From: Flectonema sp. DT1601
Taxonomy: Eukaryota; Euglenozoa; Diplonemea; Diplonemida; Diplonemidae
Reading direction: 5' to 3'
NCBI GenBank assembly: GCA_964019425.1
Contig: OZ025805.1
Coordinates: 124,001-188,000, forward strand
Length of the DNA: 64,000 nt
This document shows, in pieces, positions 20,445-30,990 of this stretch. Both the position numbers and the translations under genes were made by a program. Position 1 is the stretch's first letter. The number at the start of each line of letters is the position of its first letter. The notes beneath the pieces were generated by a model, which was not told the DNA's origin, did no database searches, and saw only the letters and a program-made list of their open reading frames with translations.

Positions 20445-21221
20445 CAGTCATTCCTTTTTTTTGCGAACAAATTTTGGACATTGAAAAAGATTTTCAAAAA
20501 GAAATTGTAAAATTTTCGATCGAAGCGGCATTTTAATGCGCTGCATCATTGGGTTCATTTCCGTCCGAAATCGGGAGGTTGGCATCACATACTTGTCACC
20601 CGAATTGAGAAAAGAGATTTTGTGGTTTACTAAATCAGCTCAGCCGTGGACAAGTACCAAAACTAAAAATTAATCGAAGGGTCTAATTTTACACTGCTGG
20701 TCCAGCGGGATCCAGAGAAAAAATAATCGAGCAAAAATATATTAAAGAGTACTAAGCATGTGCCGGTGAGGCAGATTGTTACTACCTGTCTTTTTGGACC
20801 TACTTTGATACTTAATGATCATTATCACCACCACAGATGCAACATTTTCCTTACATAATTGCTACTAGGGTTGATTTGTTAGTAAAAAGGTGCATATCTC
20901 TTGAGTGCCGGAGAAGGGGGAAAAAATAGTAAAAAAAATAAAATTAGGGGTGTTTTTTACTCAGATTTTCTCGATCTTTCAATTCCAGGTCTGGGATTAA
21001 TATTTATCATTGAGTAGTACCAAGGAAATTTTGCAAAGAGACGTTTATCTCTTTTTAGCAGCACTTACCATGTTTAAAAGTATATCCCTATGCCTAATTT
21101 TACAGATCGCACCCTCCCCGATTCCAAAAAATAAAAAATCGAGCAAAAGTAACATATCGTGTAACCTTGCTCAGGCGGTGAGAAAATGGTGTTTTTTGTT
21201 CGCAAAAAAAAGGAATGACTG
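20445..21221. mobile_element. 777 bp non-autonomous DNA transposon (TIR element)
   Basis: Both ends carry a perfect 27 bp inverted repeat starting CAGTCATTCC, then eight T and GCGAACAAA. The flanks show a 4 bp ATAT duplication; the uninterrupted cassette has a single AAGTATATGTTAAG. There is no transposase ORF. The right half (about 20815-21221) matches 32690-33082, the end of the larger transposon-like copy, so this looks like an internally deleted derivative of that family. The ATAT target and 4 bp duplication do not by themselves settle the superfamily. Confidence 0.8.
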
Positions 21222-21870
21222 ATATGTTAAGATTGAAGGCAAAGACAAACACCAGAATTGTATCCAACAAAACAAGTATTTACACTATGAAGGGGTGCAG
21301 ATTACTTCTGCGTAAGGGGTTATGTTTTAAAGTAGTTGGAGGAAGAGGGGTGGGAGCAGAGTCTGAAAAAGGAAAAATTATACTAAAGGAAAGAAGCGTT
21401 CTTCATCTACCCCAAGGGGATTTCCCCGCAGGAGGAGACTTAACCGAGAAAGGAATTTAGAAAGCTTTGATTCTGACCAGTCAGGATTGATCAGTGCATC
21501 TACTATAGAAAGGTCGTCTATAACAATATTTAAGTCGGTAGTTTTATATGAAATATCAATAACTTCCATAACATGGTTCTTCACATCAGAGCGCAGAAGT
21601 GAGAAACTTGTCTTCCTTTCGATCTGCGCGACTAGTTTCCTCCTCACAAAAACACCCTGAAGCGGAAACTTGAACAATAACAGATTGTCAGATAACTCAA
21701 TAAGATGACTATTAAGATTGTTAATAGCCTTCTTGAGGTGTTATCTGAAATATATTTCTCCTTTTTATAATATTCTCGCGGATTTGGAGATTTTCTTTCA
21801 AACTCGCGAGTTCTTCCACAAGTAATATTTCCCTGCCGCAGAAAGAATTTTAGGGTCAAATAATTAATAA
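21222..21870. repeat. Shared cassette, remainder of copy 3
   Basis: Resumes the cassette after the 777 bp element, with the small minus-strand ORF (21378-21677, 99 codons). The 703 bp insertion is absent here, so this copy shows the empty site (AGGGTCAAATAATTAATAAA). Confidence 0.8.
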
Positions 21871-21915
21871 AACAAAAATAACAAAAAGCAAAAATTTAAG
21901 AATCAATTCACCACT

Positions 21916-23001
21916 TTATCCTGAATGATCAATCGCTGCTTTCACAGACTTCTCAAAGAGAGCGCTATTACTTTCAGGCAGCTGCACAGATTCAAGAGCG
22001 ATGCATTTACTGAGAAAGCAATCACCAATAGTGGTGACACTACTAAGACTTGAAAGGTCAAGAATAGTAAATTGTGAACAGTTACACAAGAAACCATCAC
22101 CAATAGCGGTGACACTACTAAGACTTGAAAGGTCAAGAATACAAATTTGTGAACAGTTAGACAAGAAACAAGCACCAATAGTGGTGACACTACTAAGACC
22201 TGAAAGGTCAAGAGAAGTAATTTGTCTGCAGGAAGACAAGAAAAAATCACAAATATTGGTGACACTACTAAGACCTGAAAGGTCAAGAGAAGTAATTTGA
22301 AAACAGGAATGTAAGAAATCATTCCCAATAGTGGTGACACTACTAAGACTTGAAAGGTCAAGAGAAGTGATTTTTTCACAGGAAAATAAGAAATATTTCC
22401 CAATAGTGGTGACACTACTTAGACTTGAAAGGCCAAGAATAGTAATTTTTGAACAGTGAGACAAGAAATAATCACCAATAGTGGTGACACTACTAAGACT
22501 TGAAAGGTCAAGAGAAGTAATTTGTGAACAGTTAGACAAGAATCCACCTCCAATAGTAGTAACCAGTGAGATGTTTGTGTTGTTGGAATTTGAATTGCGG
22601 AAAGCAATCTGTTTGACATCTGAAGGAAGCAGCTCACCGTCAACAGTGAGGCAACCATCTTCTGTGAATGTGGGAGTGTCCAGACATAAGTACTCCGTAA
22701 TGTGGTCTCTCATCCAAAGAAGCAGCCGCTCCCGTTTTGCATCATCAACAAACCAGCTTTTACCGAATATCCTAAACTGCTTCTTCCACATTTCAAACTC
22801 GCTGTTTGCAACCACTCCATGATCTGCCAGCCGATCAGTTTCGCAAAGGGTATCACCAGCAAACGAGAGTTCAACTTCATCCGGATCCACATCCCACTCC
22901 CCAGCCGCCGCCGTCAACACGTCGTTCACAACCGAATCAGCACCAGCCGTCACTGTCACTGCGGGGAGTCCCCAATCCGGACACGTCACAAAAACTTGCA
23001 T
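21916..23001 (-). CDS. Ubiquitin-like/BspA-type LRR protein 3 (361 aa, 7 repeats)
   Basis: Same layout as its paralogues: ubiquitin-like domain 1-75 (MQVFVTCPDWGLPAVTVTAG), linker 76-160, seven 25-residue LRRs 161-335 (21997-22521), tail to AAIDHSG. It has the same length as the 9 kb gene but a different set of repeats, with C variants such as NICDFFLSSC, TIGACFLSNC and AIGDGFLCNC. The first half-unit reads VTTIGGGFLSNCSQ. Start at 23001, shared by the family. No signal peptide. Function unknown. Confidence 0.85.
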   Translation of the reverse strand: MQVFVTCPDWGLPAVTVTAGADSVVNDVLTAAAGEWDVDPDEVELSFAGDTLCETDRLADHGVVANSEFEMWKKQFRIFGKSWFVDDAKRERLLLWMRDHITEYLCLDTPTFTEDGCLTVDGELLPSDVKQIAFRNSNSNNTNISLVTTIGGGFLSNCSQITSLDLSSLSSVTTIGDYFLSHCSKITILGLSSLSSVTTIGKYFLFSCEKITSLDLSSLSSVTTIGNDFLHSCFQITSLDLSGLSSVTNICDFFLSSCRQITSLDLSGLSSVTTIGACFLSNCSQICILDLSSLSSVTAIGDGFLCNCSQFTILDLSSLSSVTTIGDCFLSKCIALESVQLPESNSALFEKSVKAAIDHSG

Positions 23002-23320
23002 TGTTACTTTTTTTTTGAATTACTATTTGCTGTGGGGTGTTAATATGGCTGCTGTGTAAAGAATGTGTGGATGTTGTGTTCCAAACGCCAGGCGGCAACA
23101 ATTATATAAATACGATCCCCACATTGAATCATGCCTGGGGCTTACCAATATAACTAATGTGTCCTCTCTCGTACTGCATATCATAAATGACGCGGTACAT
23201 TCAAGAGTGTGAGCTTCGAAAGAAAGTCAACCCAAATACTGTCCTTCGCGATAATTTATAATTCTCTGTTGGGTCCCCGGAACTTTGATTTTCTCTGTTG
23301 TACACCACCCAAAATCGTTT
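23002..23320. repeat. Shared 5' flank of Ubl-LRR genes, copy 2
   Basis: Near-identical to 15503-15800, then diverges after about 23312 (ACCACCCAAAA). Confidence 0.7.
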
Positions 23321-24368
23321 CGTGTGTGTTCGTAAAGGGTTTTTCTGATTTCCAACTAGCAGCCAAGCCTTATGCAAGTGATTCTTTAACCCCCATTATA
23401 CTTCACCCTCGGGAATATTTGTAGGATACCAAGCTCAACTCGTTGCCACTGTAGGTGGCATCTCACAAGTCACAGGAAGCTTCAGGCTCATCAGAAGATC
23501 AGACTCAACGGCATTCCAAAGTTGAAAGGATTGAAGCAACTGACTGAATTCGTATTATGTCAGTAATCCTATTCGTGTGCTTTCGGTCTATTCAACATAT
23601 GTAATAAATTGGAAAACCTGTTTCCCAACAATCTATCTGCTGCGGACTTGCGGGAAGAGGTGACATTCTTAGATTTTCAAAATGTTACGGAGGGTGCTGT
23701 CAAGTTGCTCAAGTCAGTTGAGAAAACACTTCCGCTTTGTAACTACTTGCTCGCTTTCAAGAAGGAAGTACTTGTTTTCACCAGGCATCAGTGTATGCCA
23801 ACAAATATGGAATATTTGCAGGATACCGTGTGCTGCCCCCCAACATCCTTTTTCGTTCTTCCTACAATACTTGTTAAATGCAAAAAAACAACAAAAAAAC
23901 CCTTTCCGGTTTTGGGGTGAAACTTTAACAATGCAAAAAATAGTAACAACTTGTCACCCGAATTGAGAAAAGATATTCTGTGGTTTCCTACTCCATCATT
24001 GCTAGTGTTGATGGAAGGACCTTAATTCTTTCCCAGTCTAACAATCTAAAAGCAGCAACAACTTCAGGTACTAAAAACAAAATCAATCTCAAAAACCTGA
24101 CCGAAAAAAACTTGACCATGGCCCTCCCTAAAAGAACATAAAAACTACTCGCACTTGAAATATCATACACAAAGAACACACATACAAGTACATCACATCA
24201 CTTATTACCCTGATCTAACGGTACGATACTATCGGTAATTGTATCGATTGCAGTATCATACTTTGACGTACAGTTGGTGTCAATTGTGTTACCTTTGAAA
24301 TCATTGCCGGCATCAATGTCAGGATTGCCGGTGGGACCATTGCAAGAACATAATTTGCAATGACGTTC
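23321..24368. other. Spacer of mixed repeat fragments
   Basis: No gene seen. About 23324-23400 and 23420-23490 match pieces of the transposon-like repeat (near 16110-16180 and, inverted, 17060-17140). About 23828-23896 is a partial copy of the gene-edge repeat found at 56955-57128. About 23948-23985 matches the left part of the 777 bp element (CTTGTCACCCGAATTGAG). Confidence 0.55.
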
Positions 24369-24845
24369 TTACTTCGGAAACTTCACTCGCTTCACTTTCT
24401 TCATATTCCTCACGGCCCTGTTATTGAAATCAATAATCGCATGGCCATTAACAAAAGACAAACTTGTTATTGTCGGATTCCTTAATTCAAGTTCCTGAGA
24501 CACAAATAATTTCGTGTTGACGGTCAAGAAACCCTCTTCGTCACAGAACTGCAGTAGTTCTTCAATCGTTCCTTCAAATGCATTCATATCTTCGATACTC
24601 CATCCCAACAACTCCTTCAACACTTTCAACTGTGCACCCCCTTCTATCCCATGTGATACCAACTTAGAAGACATCGGAAGCACCTTCCCTTCACAACACA
24701 ACTTGCAATTCCGAAACCCAGCACCCCACTCTTCTGACGCTGCCTCAATTGCGTCACTCATCAGCGTGTCTTCGGTAACCACAAAAACGGAACAGCCAGA
24801 AAATCTCCATCTGGACAGGAAATGGAAACTTGCATGTTGTCTGTG
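24369..24845 (-). pseudogene. Short Ubl paralogue without LRR array
   Basis: A diverged relative of the Ubl-LRR family. The start reads MQVSISCP (ATG near 24835), then the frame shifts by one base, and the rest is open at 24369-24782 (VTEDTLMSDAIEAASEEWG ... CCEGKVLPMSSKLVSHGI). The region aligns with VTAGADSVVSDVLTAAAGEW and FAGDTLCETDRLADHGV of the intact genes. The linker (FCDEEGFLTVNTKLF, ELRNPTITSLSF) matches theirs, and the protein ends VKRVKFPK where the LRRs would begin. Either a frameshifted relic, or a short Ubl protein that starts at MSDAIEAAS. Partial copies lie at 12475-12600 and, inverted, at 33465-33590. Confidence 0.6.
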
Positions 24846-25882
24846 CCGCTAAAATGAGGAGGAAATGAGTAATTCACTTTCCATTACTTTTATGCACCTG
24901 AGAAAGAAGTATATGTTAAGATTGAAGGCAAAGACAAACACCAGAATTGTATCCAAAAAAAGAAATATCTACACTGTGAAGGGGTGCAGATTACTTCTGC
25001 GTAAGGGGTTATGTTTTGAAGTAGTAGTTGGAGGAAGAGGAGTGGGAGCAGAATCCGAAAAAGGGAATAATTGATATCGCGAAAGAATCACACTCGGATA
25101 ACAACATTTTATATGAAAATAATCGGCAGAAGAACGGGCGATTAACAAAGTAGGAAATGGTATCCGTCGGTGATATCGTTCGATACCCGCCGACGACGAT
25201 GTTTATATTATTTCTCTCAGTGCAGTGTTGGTGACAAAATTACCTAAACCCACCACACCCACCGCCTGCTTGAGCAGACAGTGTTAGAGACGCAAACTTC
25301 TGTCAAAGAGAGGGAGAACACGCCACATTAGATCAGAAAATAAGAAATAAAGTAATGATAAGAAAGAAAAATGATACTAATAAAATAAAATAAAACAATT
25401 ACACTAAAGGAAAGAAACGTTCTTTATCTACCCCAAGGGGATTTCACCGCAGGAGGAGACTTAACCGAGAAAGAAATTTAGAAAGCTTTGATTCTGACCA
25501 GTCAGGATTGATCAGTGCATCTACTATAGAAAGGTCGTCTATAACAATATTTAAGTCGGTAGTTTTATATGAAATATCAATAACTTCCATAACATGGTTC
25601 TTCACATCAGAGCGCAGAAGTGAGAAACTTGTCTTCCTTTCGATCCGCGCGACTACTTTCCTCCTCACAAAAACACCCTGAAGCGGAAACTTGAACAATA
25701 ACAGATTGTCAGATAACTCAATAAGATGACTATTAAAATTGTTAATAGCCTTCTTGAGGTGTTATCTGAAATATATTTCTCCTTTTTATAATATTCTCGC
25801 GGATTTGGAGATTTTCTTTCAAACTCGCGATTTTTTCCACAAGTAATATTTCCCTGCCACAGAAAGAATTTTAGGGTCAAAT
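24835..25882. repeat. Shared cassette, copy 4, with extra segment
   Basis: Cassette copy with the small minus-strand ORF (25444-25698). Between about 25070 and 25345 it holds sequence absent from the other copies, including an imperfect hairpin near 25166-25196 (CGTCGG..ATATCG, CGATA....CCGACG). The following AATAAAGTAATGAT part is shared with 29126-29180. The 27 bp flank of the next insertion is 25856-25882. Confidence 0.7.
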
Positions 25883-26585
25883 CATAGATGGAAATTTGGA
25901 GGGCGCCTGGTGAAAATCAGCCACAAAAATTTGTAGGGCCAAAATAGGGCGCTGGAGGGCGCTTTTTTAATTAAATTTAATATAATGCCGAGCTCATTTT
26001 GACACACCTGCCCTCAGAGAGGGTCGAATCGCATCTTATTTGACTTTTCTCCGGTTCGCCCGATCAAATGCGTCTCTGGGATATCAGTTTACTTGCCACC
26101 AGTAAACTTCTTTTTTTTCTCACAAGTGAAGACCGGCCTATTAACAGGTTAGCAAGAACGCACTCTCCCTCCTCGAATCCCTCTATATCCGACTCGGTGC
26201 ATTCTGCGGGCTAATCAGCTCCTTGTAGATCTGGGATGCATCGTCCACTGAAATGAGTTTCAGCTTCAGGGATTGCAGCAGGCTCCGGAAGCTCTCAAGG
26301 AGTGGCCCATTGTTTTTGCCATTGTTGACAGCCGAACCAACCTGGAGGTCTCGGGTTCGAACCCCGTGAAACCCTTTTTTCTCTTTTTCGAAAGACAAGC
26401 ATGTCAAAAAAAAAATTTGGCTTCTGCGTCAAAATACATGTGCGTCAGTGTAAGTCCCCGTCAATTTAGCTGTCTTATAGTAATAAAAAAGGTAAAAAAA
26501 AGCGCCCTCCAAAATAATATTTATATTAAAAGCGCTCTACAAGCGTCCTACACGCCCTCCAAATTGTAGGGCACTTCTATCTACA
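25883..26585. mobile_element. 703 bp insertion, copy 2
   Basis: Same sequence and same site as 13333-14035 (constant offset of 12550), so it was duplicated together with the neighbouring gene and did not insert twice. Flanked by 25856-25882 and 26586-26612. Confidence 0.65.
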
Positions 26586-26666
26586 GCCACAGAAAGATTT
26601 TTAGGTTCAAATAATTAATAAAACAAAAATAACAAAAAACAAAAATTTAAGAAATAACTCACCACT

Positions 26667-27899
26667 TTATCCTGAATAATCAATCGCTGCTTTCACAGAC
26701 TTCTCAAAGAGAGCGCTATTACTTTCAGGCAGCTGCACAGATTCAAGAGCGTTGCATTCACTGAGAAAGCGATCACCAATAGTGCTGGCACTACTAAGAC
26801 CTGAAAGGTCAAGAGTAGTGATTTGTTTACAGAAATATAAGAAATAATTCCCAATAGTGGTGACACTACTAAGACTTGAAAGGTCAAGAGAAGTGATTTG
26901 TTCACAGTAAAATAAGAAACGATCACCAATAGTGGTGACACTACTAAGACCTGAAAGGTCAAGAGTAGTAATTTGTGAACAGTTAGACAAGAAATAATCA
27001 CCAATAGTGGTGACACTACTGAGACTTGAAAGGACAAGAATAGTAATTTGTGAACAGTTAGACAAGAAATAATTCCCAATAGTTGTGACACTACTAAGAC
27101 CTGAAAGGTCAAGAGAAGTGATTTGTTCACAGTAAAATAAGAAACGATCACCAATAGTGGTGACACTACTAAGACATGAAAGGTCAAGAGTAGTAATTTG
27201 AAAACAGTTAGACAAGAAACGATCACCAATAGTGGTGACACTACTAAGACCTGAAACGTCAAGAATAGTAATTTGTGAACAGTTAGACAAGAAACTTACA
27301 CCAATAGTGGTGACACTACTAAGACTTGAAAGGTCAAGAATAGTAATTTGTGAACAGTTAGCCAAGAAACTATAACCAATAGTGGTGACACTACTAAGAC
27401 TTGAAAGGTCAAGAGAAGTGATTTGTGAAGAACGAAGGAACCTATCTCCGATAGTAGTAACCAGTGAGATGTCTGTGTTGTTGGGATTTGAATTGCGGAA
27501 AGCAATCTGTTTGGCATCTGAAGGAAGCAGCTCACCGTCAACAGTGAGGCAACCATCTGCTGTGAATGTCGGAGTGTCCAGACATAAGTACTCCGTAATG
27601 TGGTCTCTCATCCAAAGAAGCAGCTTCTCCCGTTTTGCATCATCAACAAACCAGCTTTTACCGAATATCCTAAACTGCTTCTTCCACATTTCAAACTCGC
27701 TGTTTGCAACCACTCCATGATCTGCCAGCCGATCAGTTTCGCAAAGGGTATCACCAGCAAACGAGAGTTCAACTTCATCCGGATCGACATCCCACTCCCC
27801 AGCCGCCGCCGTCAACACGTCGATCACAACTGAATCAGTACCAGCCGTCACTGTCACTGCGGGGAGTCCCCAATCCGGACACGTCACAAAAACTTGCAT
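26667..27899 (-). CDS. Ubiquitin-like/BspA-type LRR protein 4 (410 aa, 9 repeats)
   Basis: Ubiquitin-like domain 1-75, linker with TPTFTADGCLTVDGELLPS, nine 25-residue LRRs at 160-384 (26748-27422), common tail to AAIDYSG. One residue is missing just before the array (DRFLRSSQ against DKFLFRCSQ), removing the usual cysteine. The last five units match those of the 14-15.5 kb gene nearly exactly. A DRFLFYCEQ/ITSLDLS pair occurs twice, suggesting an internal duplication. The N-terminal half instead resembles the 22-23 kb gene (SEFEMWKKQFRIFGKSW). So the gene is a mosaic of two paralogues. Function unknown. Confidence 0.85.
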   Translation of the reverse strand: MQVFVTCPDWGLPAVTVTAGTDSVVIDVLTAAAGEWDVDPDEVELSFAGDTLCETDRLADHGVVANSEFEMWKKQFRIFGKSWFVDDAKREKLLLWMRDHITEYLCLDTPTFTADGCLTVDGELLPSDAKQIAFRNSNPNNTDISLVTTIGDRFLRSSQITSLDLSSLSSVTTIGYSFLANCSQITILDLSSLSSVTTIGVSFLSNCSQITILDVSGLSSVTTIGDRFLSNCFQITTLDLSCLSSVTTIGDRFLFYCEQITSLDLSGLSSVTTIGNYFLSNCSQITILVLSSLSSVTTIGDYFLSNCSQITTLDLSGLSSVTTIGDRFLFYCEQITSLDLSSLSSVTTIGNYFLYFCKQITTLDLSGLSSASTIGDRFLSECNALESVQLPESNSALFEKSVKAAIDYSG

Positions 27900-28270
27900 T
27901 GTTACTTTATTTTTGAATTACTATTTGCTGTGGGTGTTAATATGGCTGCTGTGTAAAGAATGTGTGGATGTTGTGTTCCAAACGCCAGGCGGCAACAATT
28001 ATATAAATACGATCCCCACATTGAATCATGCCTGGGGCTTACCAATATAACTAAAGTGTCCTCTCTCGTACTGCATATCATAAATGACGCGGTACATTCA
28101 AGAGTGTGAGCTTCGAAAGAAAGTCAACCCAAATACTGTCCTTCGCGATAATTTATAATTCTCCGTTGGGTCCCCGGAACTTTGATTTTCTCTGTTGTAC
28201 ACCACCCAAAAAAGTTTTGTAAAAACAAAAGGAAATAAAAGGGAAAACCCCTAATTCCGCACAAAGTTTT
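27900..28270. repeat. Shared 5' flank of Ubl-LRR genes, copy 3
   Basis: Near-identical to 23002-23320 and then 15750-15870, extending a little further than either. Confidence 0.7.
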
Positions 28271-28626
28271 TTTTCCGAATTCCGGATACCTCCTAAAGAC
28301 TTTAATTATTTCCCCGTCTCTTATTATCCAGCGTTCTTTGCATGACTCGTCTGGTTCTGATGCCTCAGACATCCACCATTCGGTGATATCCCGAGTGAGG
28401 CTCCGGTTTCCTGATTTACACGAGGGTGTAGTTGGTGATGGTGACACGTGACTCAGAAGTAACATTCTCAGCACGTCGAACCAATGTTTTGACAACTATT
28501 TCAGGGAAGCTTCCAACAAGTGGGCCATTATCACCACCACAGATGCAACATTTTCCTTACATAATTGCTACTAGGGTTGATTGGTTAGTAAAAAAGTTCA
28601 TATCTCTTGAGTGCGGGAGAAGAAAT
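28271..28626. mobile_element. Fragment of the transposon-like repeat
   Basis: Matches about 32450-32780, including a truncated copy of the CKERWIIRDGE ORF. Joined at about 28627 to dynein sequence. Confidence 0.55.
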
Positions 28627-28757
28627 AAAAAACTGAAAAATGAAATCACGTGCTGGGCATTTCTCAATCGTCCAACCGGCTCCTTATCCCCGCTAGTGAT
28701 TGCTGGCAACGGTCCAGCAGGTTTGTGTGGTATGTGATACTTTTGATAGTGATGCAT
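28627..28757 (-). pseudogene. Dynein N-terminal fragment (first ~40 codons)
   Basis: Matches 7860-7990, from the start codon through GRLRNAQHVISFF, then is cut off. It is the third relic of the dynein 5' end, each followed on the + side by the cassette. Confidence 0.85.
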
Positions 28758-29509
28758 AATTTAATTGTGAGTTGTGCATATCTGAACAAATTAAAACTAA
28801 AAAAAAGAAAACAAATTAAAACATACAATCACAGAACAAGACCATTGGGATTACGGGGGTCGGGAAGTTAATTTGCAGATTCTAACTTAGCAAGTCTGCA
28901 TGTCGTCTGTGCCGCTGAAATGAGGAGGAAATGAGTAATTAGCTTTCCATCACTTATATGAACCTGAGAAAGAAGTATATGTTAAGATTGAAGGCAAAGA
29001 CAAACACCAGAATTGTATCCAACAAAAGAAATATCTACACTGTGAAGGGGTGCAGATTACTTCTGCGTAAGGGGTTATGTTTTGAAGTAGTAGTTGGAGG
29101 AAGAGGAGTGGGAGCAGAGTCTGAAAATAAAGTAATGATAATAAAGATAAATGATACTAATAAAATAAAATAAGACAATTACACTAAAGGAAAGAAACGT
29201 TCTTTATCTACCAAAAGGGGATTTCACCGCAGGAGGAGACTTAACCGAGAAAGATATTTAGAAAGCCTTGATTCCGACCAGTCAGGATTGATCAGTGCAT
29301 CTACTATAGAAAGGTCGTCTATAACAATATTTAAGTCGGTAGTTTTAAATGAGAGAATGCCAAAAGTAATTTAGAAAGCTTTGATGGATTTCACTGCAAA
29401 CTCGCGAGTTCTTCCACAAATAATATTTCCCTGCCACAGAAAGATTTTTAGGGTCAAATAATTAAACAAAAATAACAAAAAGCAAAAATTTGAGAATCAA
29501 CTCACCACT
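28758..29509. repeat. Dynein leader and shortened cassette, copy 5
   Basis: Leader matches 7991-8120. The cassette is present to about 29345, then most of the small-ORF region is missing before the common GCCACAGAAAGATTTTTAGG end. The 703 bp insertion is absent. Confidence 0.75.
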
Positions 29510-30775
29510 TTATCCTGAATAACCAATCGCTGCTTTCACAGACTCCTCAAAGAGAGCGCTATTACTTTCAGGCAGCTGCACAGATTCAAGAGCGTTGCAT
29601 TTACTGAGAAAGCGATCACCAATAGTGGTGACACTACTAAGACCTGAAAGGTCAAGAGAAGTAATTTGTTTACAGTTTGACAAGAAACTACCACCAATAG
29701 TGGTGACACTACTAAGACTTGAAAGGTCAATAGTAGTAATTTGTTCACAGCTTGACGAGAAACTAGTAATTTGTGAACAGTTAGACAAGAAATAATTCCC
29801 AATAGTGGTGACACTACCAAGATCTGAAAGGTCAAGAGTAGTGATTTGTTTACAGCTTGACAAGAAACCATCACCAATAGTGGTGACACTACTAAGACTT
29901 GAAAGGTTAAGAATAGAAATTTGTGAACAGTTAGACAAGAAATAATCTCCAATAGTGGTGACACTACTAAGACCTGAAAGGTCAAGAATAGTAATTTGTG
30001 AACAGTTAGACAAGAAATAATCACCAATAGTGGTGACACTACTAAGACCTGAAAGGTCAAGAGAAGTGATTTGTTCACAGAAATATAAAAAGAAATTCCC
30101 AATAGTGGTGACACTACTAAGACTTGAAAGGTCAAGAGAAGTGATTTGTTCACAGTAAAATAAGAAAAAATCACAAATATTGGTGACACTACTTAGACTT
30201 GAAAGGTTTAGAGAAGTGATTTGTTTACAGCTTGACAAGAAATTATCACCAATAGTGGTGACACTACTAAGACTTGGAAGGTCAAGAGAAGTGATTTGTA
30301 AACAACGAGACAAGAATCTATCTCCGATAGTAGTAACTAGTGAGATGTTTTTGTTGTTGGAATTTGAATTGCGGAAAGCAATCTGTTTGGTATCTGAAGG
30401 AAGCAGCTCACCGTCAACAGTGAGGCAACCATCTTCTGTGAATGTCGGAGTGTCCAGACATAAGTACTCCGTAATGTGGTCTCTCATCCAAAGAAGCAGC
30501 TTCTCCCGTTTTGAATCATCAACAAACCAGCTTTTACTGAATATCCTAAACTGCTTCTTCGCCATTTCCAACTCGCTGTTTGCAACCACTCCATGATCTG
30601 CCAGCCGATCAGTTTCGCAAAGGGTATCACCAGCAAACGAGAGTTCAACTTCATCCGGATCGACATCCCACTCCCCAGCCGCCGCCGTCAACACGTCGTT
30701 CACAACTGAATCAGTACCAGCCGTCACTGTCACTGCGGGGAGTCCCCAATCCGGACACGTCACAAAAACTTGCAT
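29510..30775 (-). CDS. Ubiquitin-like/BspA-type LRR protein 5 (421 aa, 9 repeats plus a 10-residue remnant)
   Basis: Ubiquitin-like domain 1-75, linker 76-160, LRR array 161-395 (29591-30295), common tail to AAIGYSG. Between the seventh and ninth units lies a 30 bp, 10-residue partial unit (ITSFSSSCEQ, 29741-29770). It removes 45 bp, a multiple of three, so the frame survives. The linker start reads ELEMAKKQF where paralogues have ELEMWKKQF. Start 30775, as in the family. Most distal member of the array. Function unknown. Confidence 0.85.
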   Translation of the reverse strand: MQVFVTCPDWGLPAVTVTAGTDSVVNDVLTAAAGEWDVDPDEVELSFAGDTLCETDRLADHGVVANSELEMAKKQFRIFSKSWFVDDSKREKLLLWMRDHITEYLCLDTPTFTEDGCLTVDGELLPSDTKQIAFRNSNSNNKNISLVTTIGDRFLSRCLQITSLDLPSLSSVTTIGDNFLSSCKQITSLNLSSLSSVTNICDFFLFYCEQITSLDLSSLSSVTTIGNFFLYFCEQITSLDLSGLSSVTTIGDYFLSNCSQITILDLSGLSSVTTIGDYFLSNCSQISILNLSSLSSVTTIGDGFLSSCKQITTLDLSDLGSVTTIGNYFLSNCSQITSFSSSCEQITTIDLSSLSSVTTIGGSFLSNCKQITSLDLSGLSSVTTIGDRFLSKCNALESVQLPESNSALFEESVKAAIGYSG

Positions 30776-30990
30776 TGTTACTTTTTTTTTGAATTACTAC
30801 TTGCTGTGGGATGTTAATGTGTGGATGTTGTGTTCCAAACGCCAGGCGGCAACAATTATATAAATACGATCCCTACATTGAATCATGTCTGGGGCTTACC
30901 AATATAACTAATGTGTCCTCTCTCGTACTGCATATCATAAATGACGCGGTACATTCAAGAGTGTGAGCTTCGAAAGAAAGTTTTTCCCGA
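30776..30990. repeat. Shared 5' flank of Ubl-LRR genes, copy 4
   Basis: Shorter copy; the CATTCTTTACACAG acceptor-like stretch seen in the other flanks is deleted here. Diverges into the next repeat after GCTTCGAAAGAAAGT. Confidence 0.65.
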
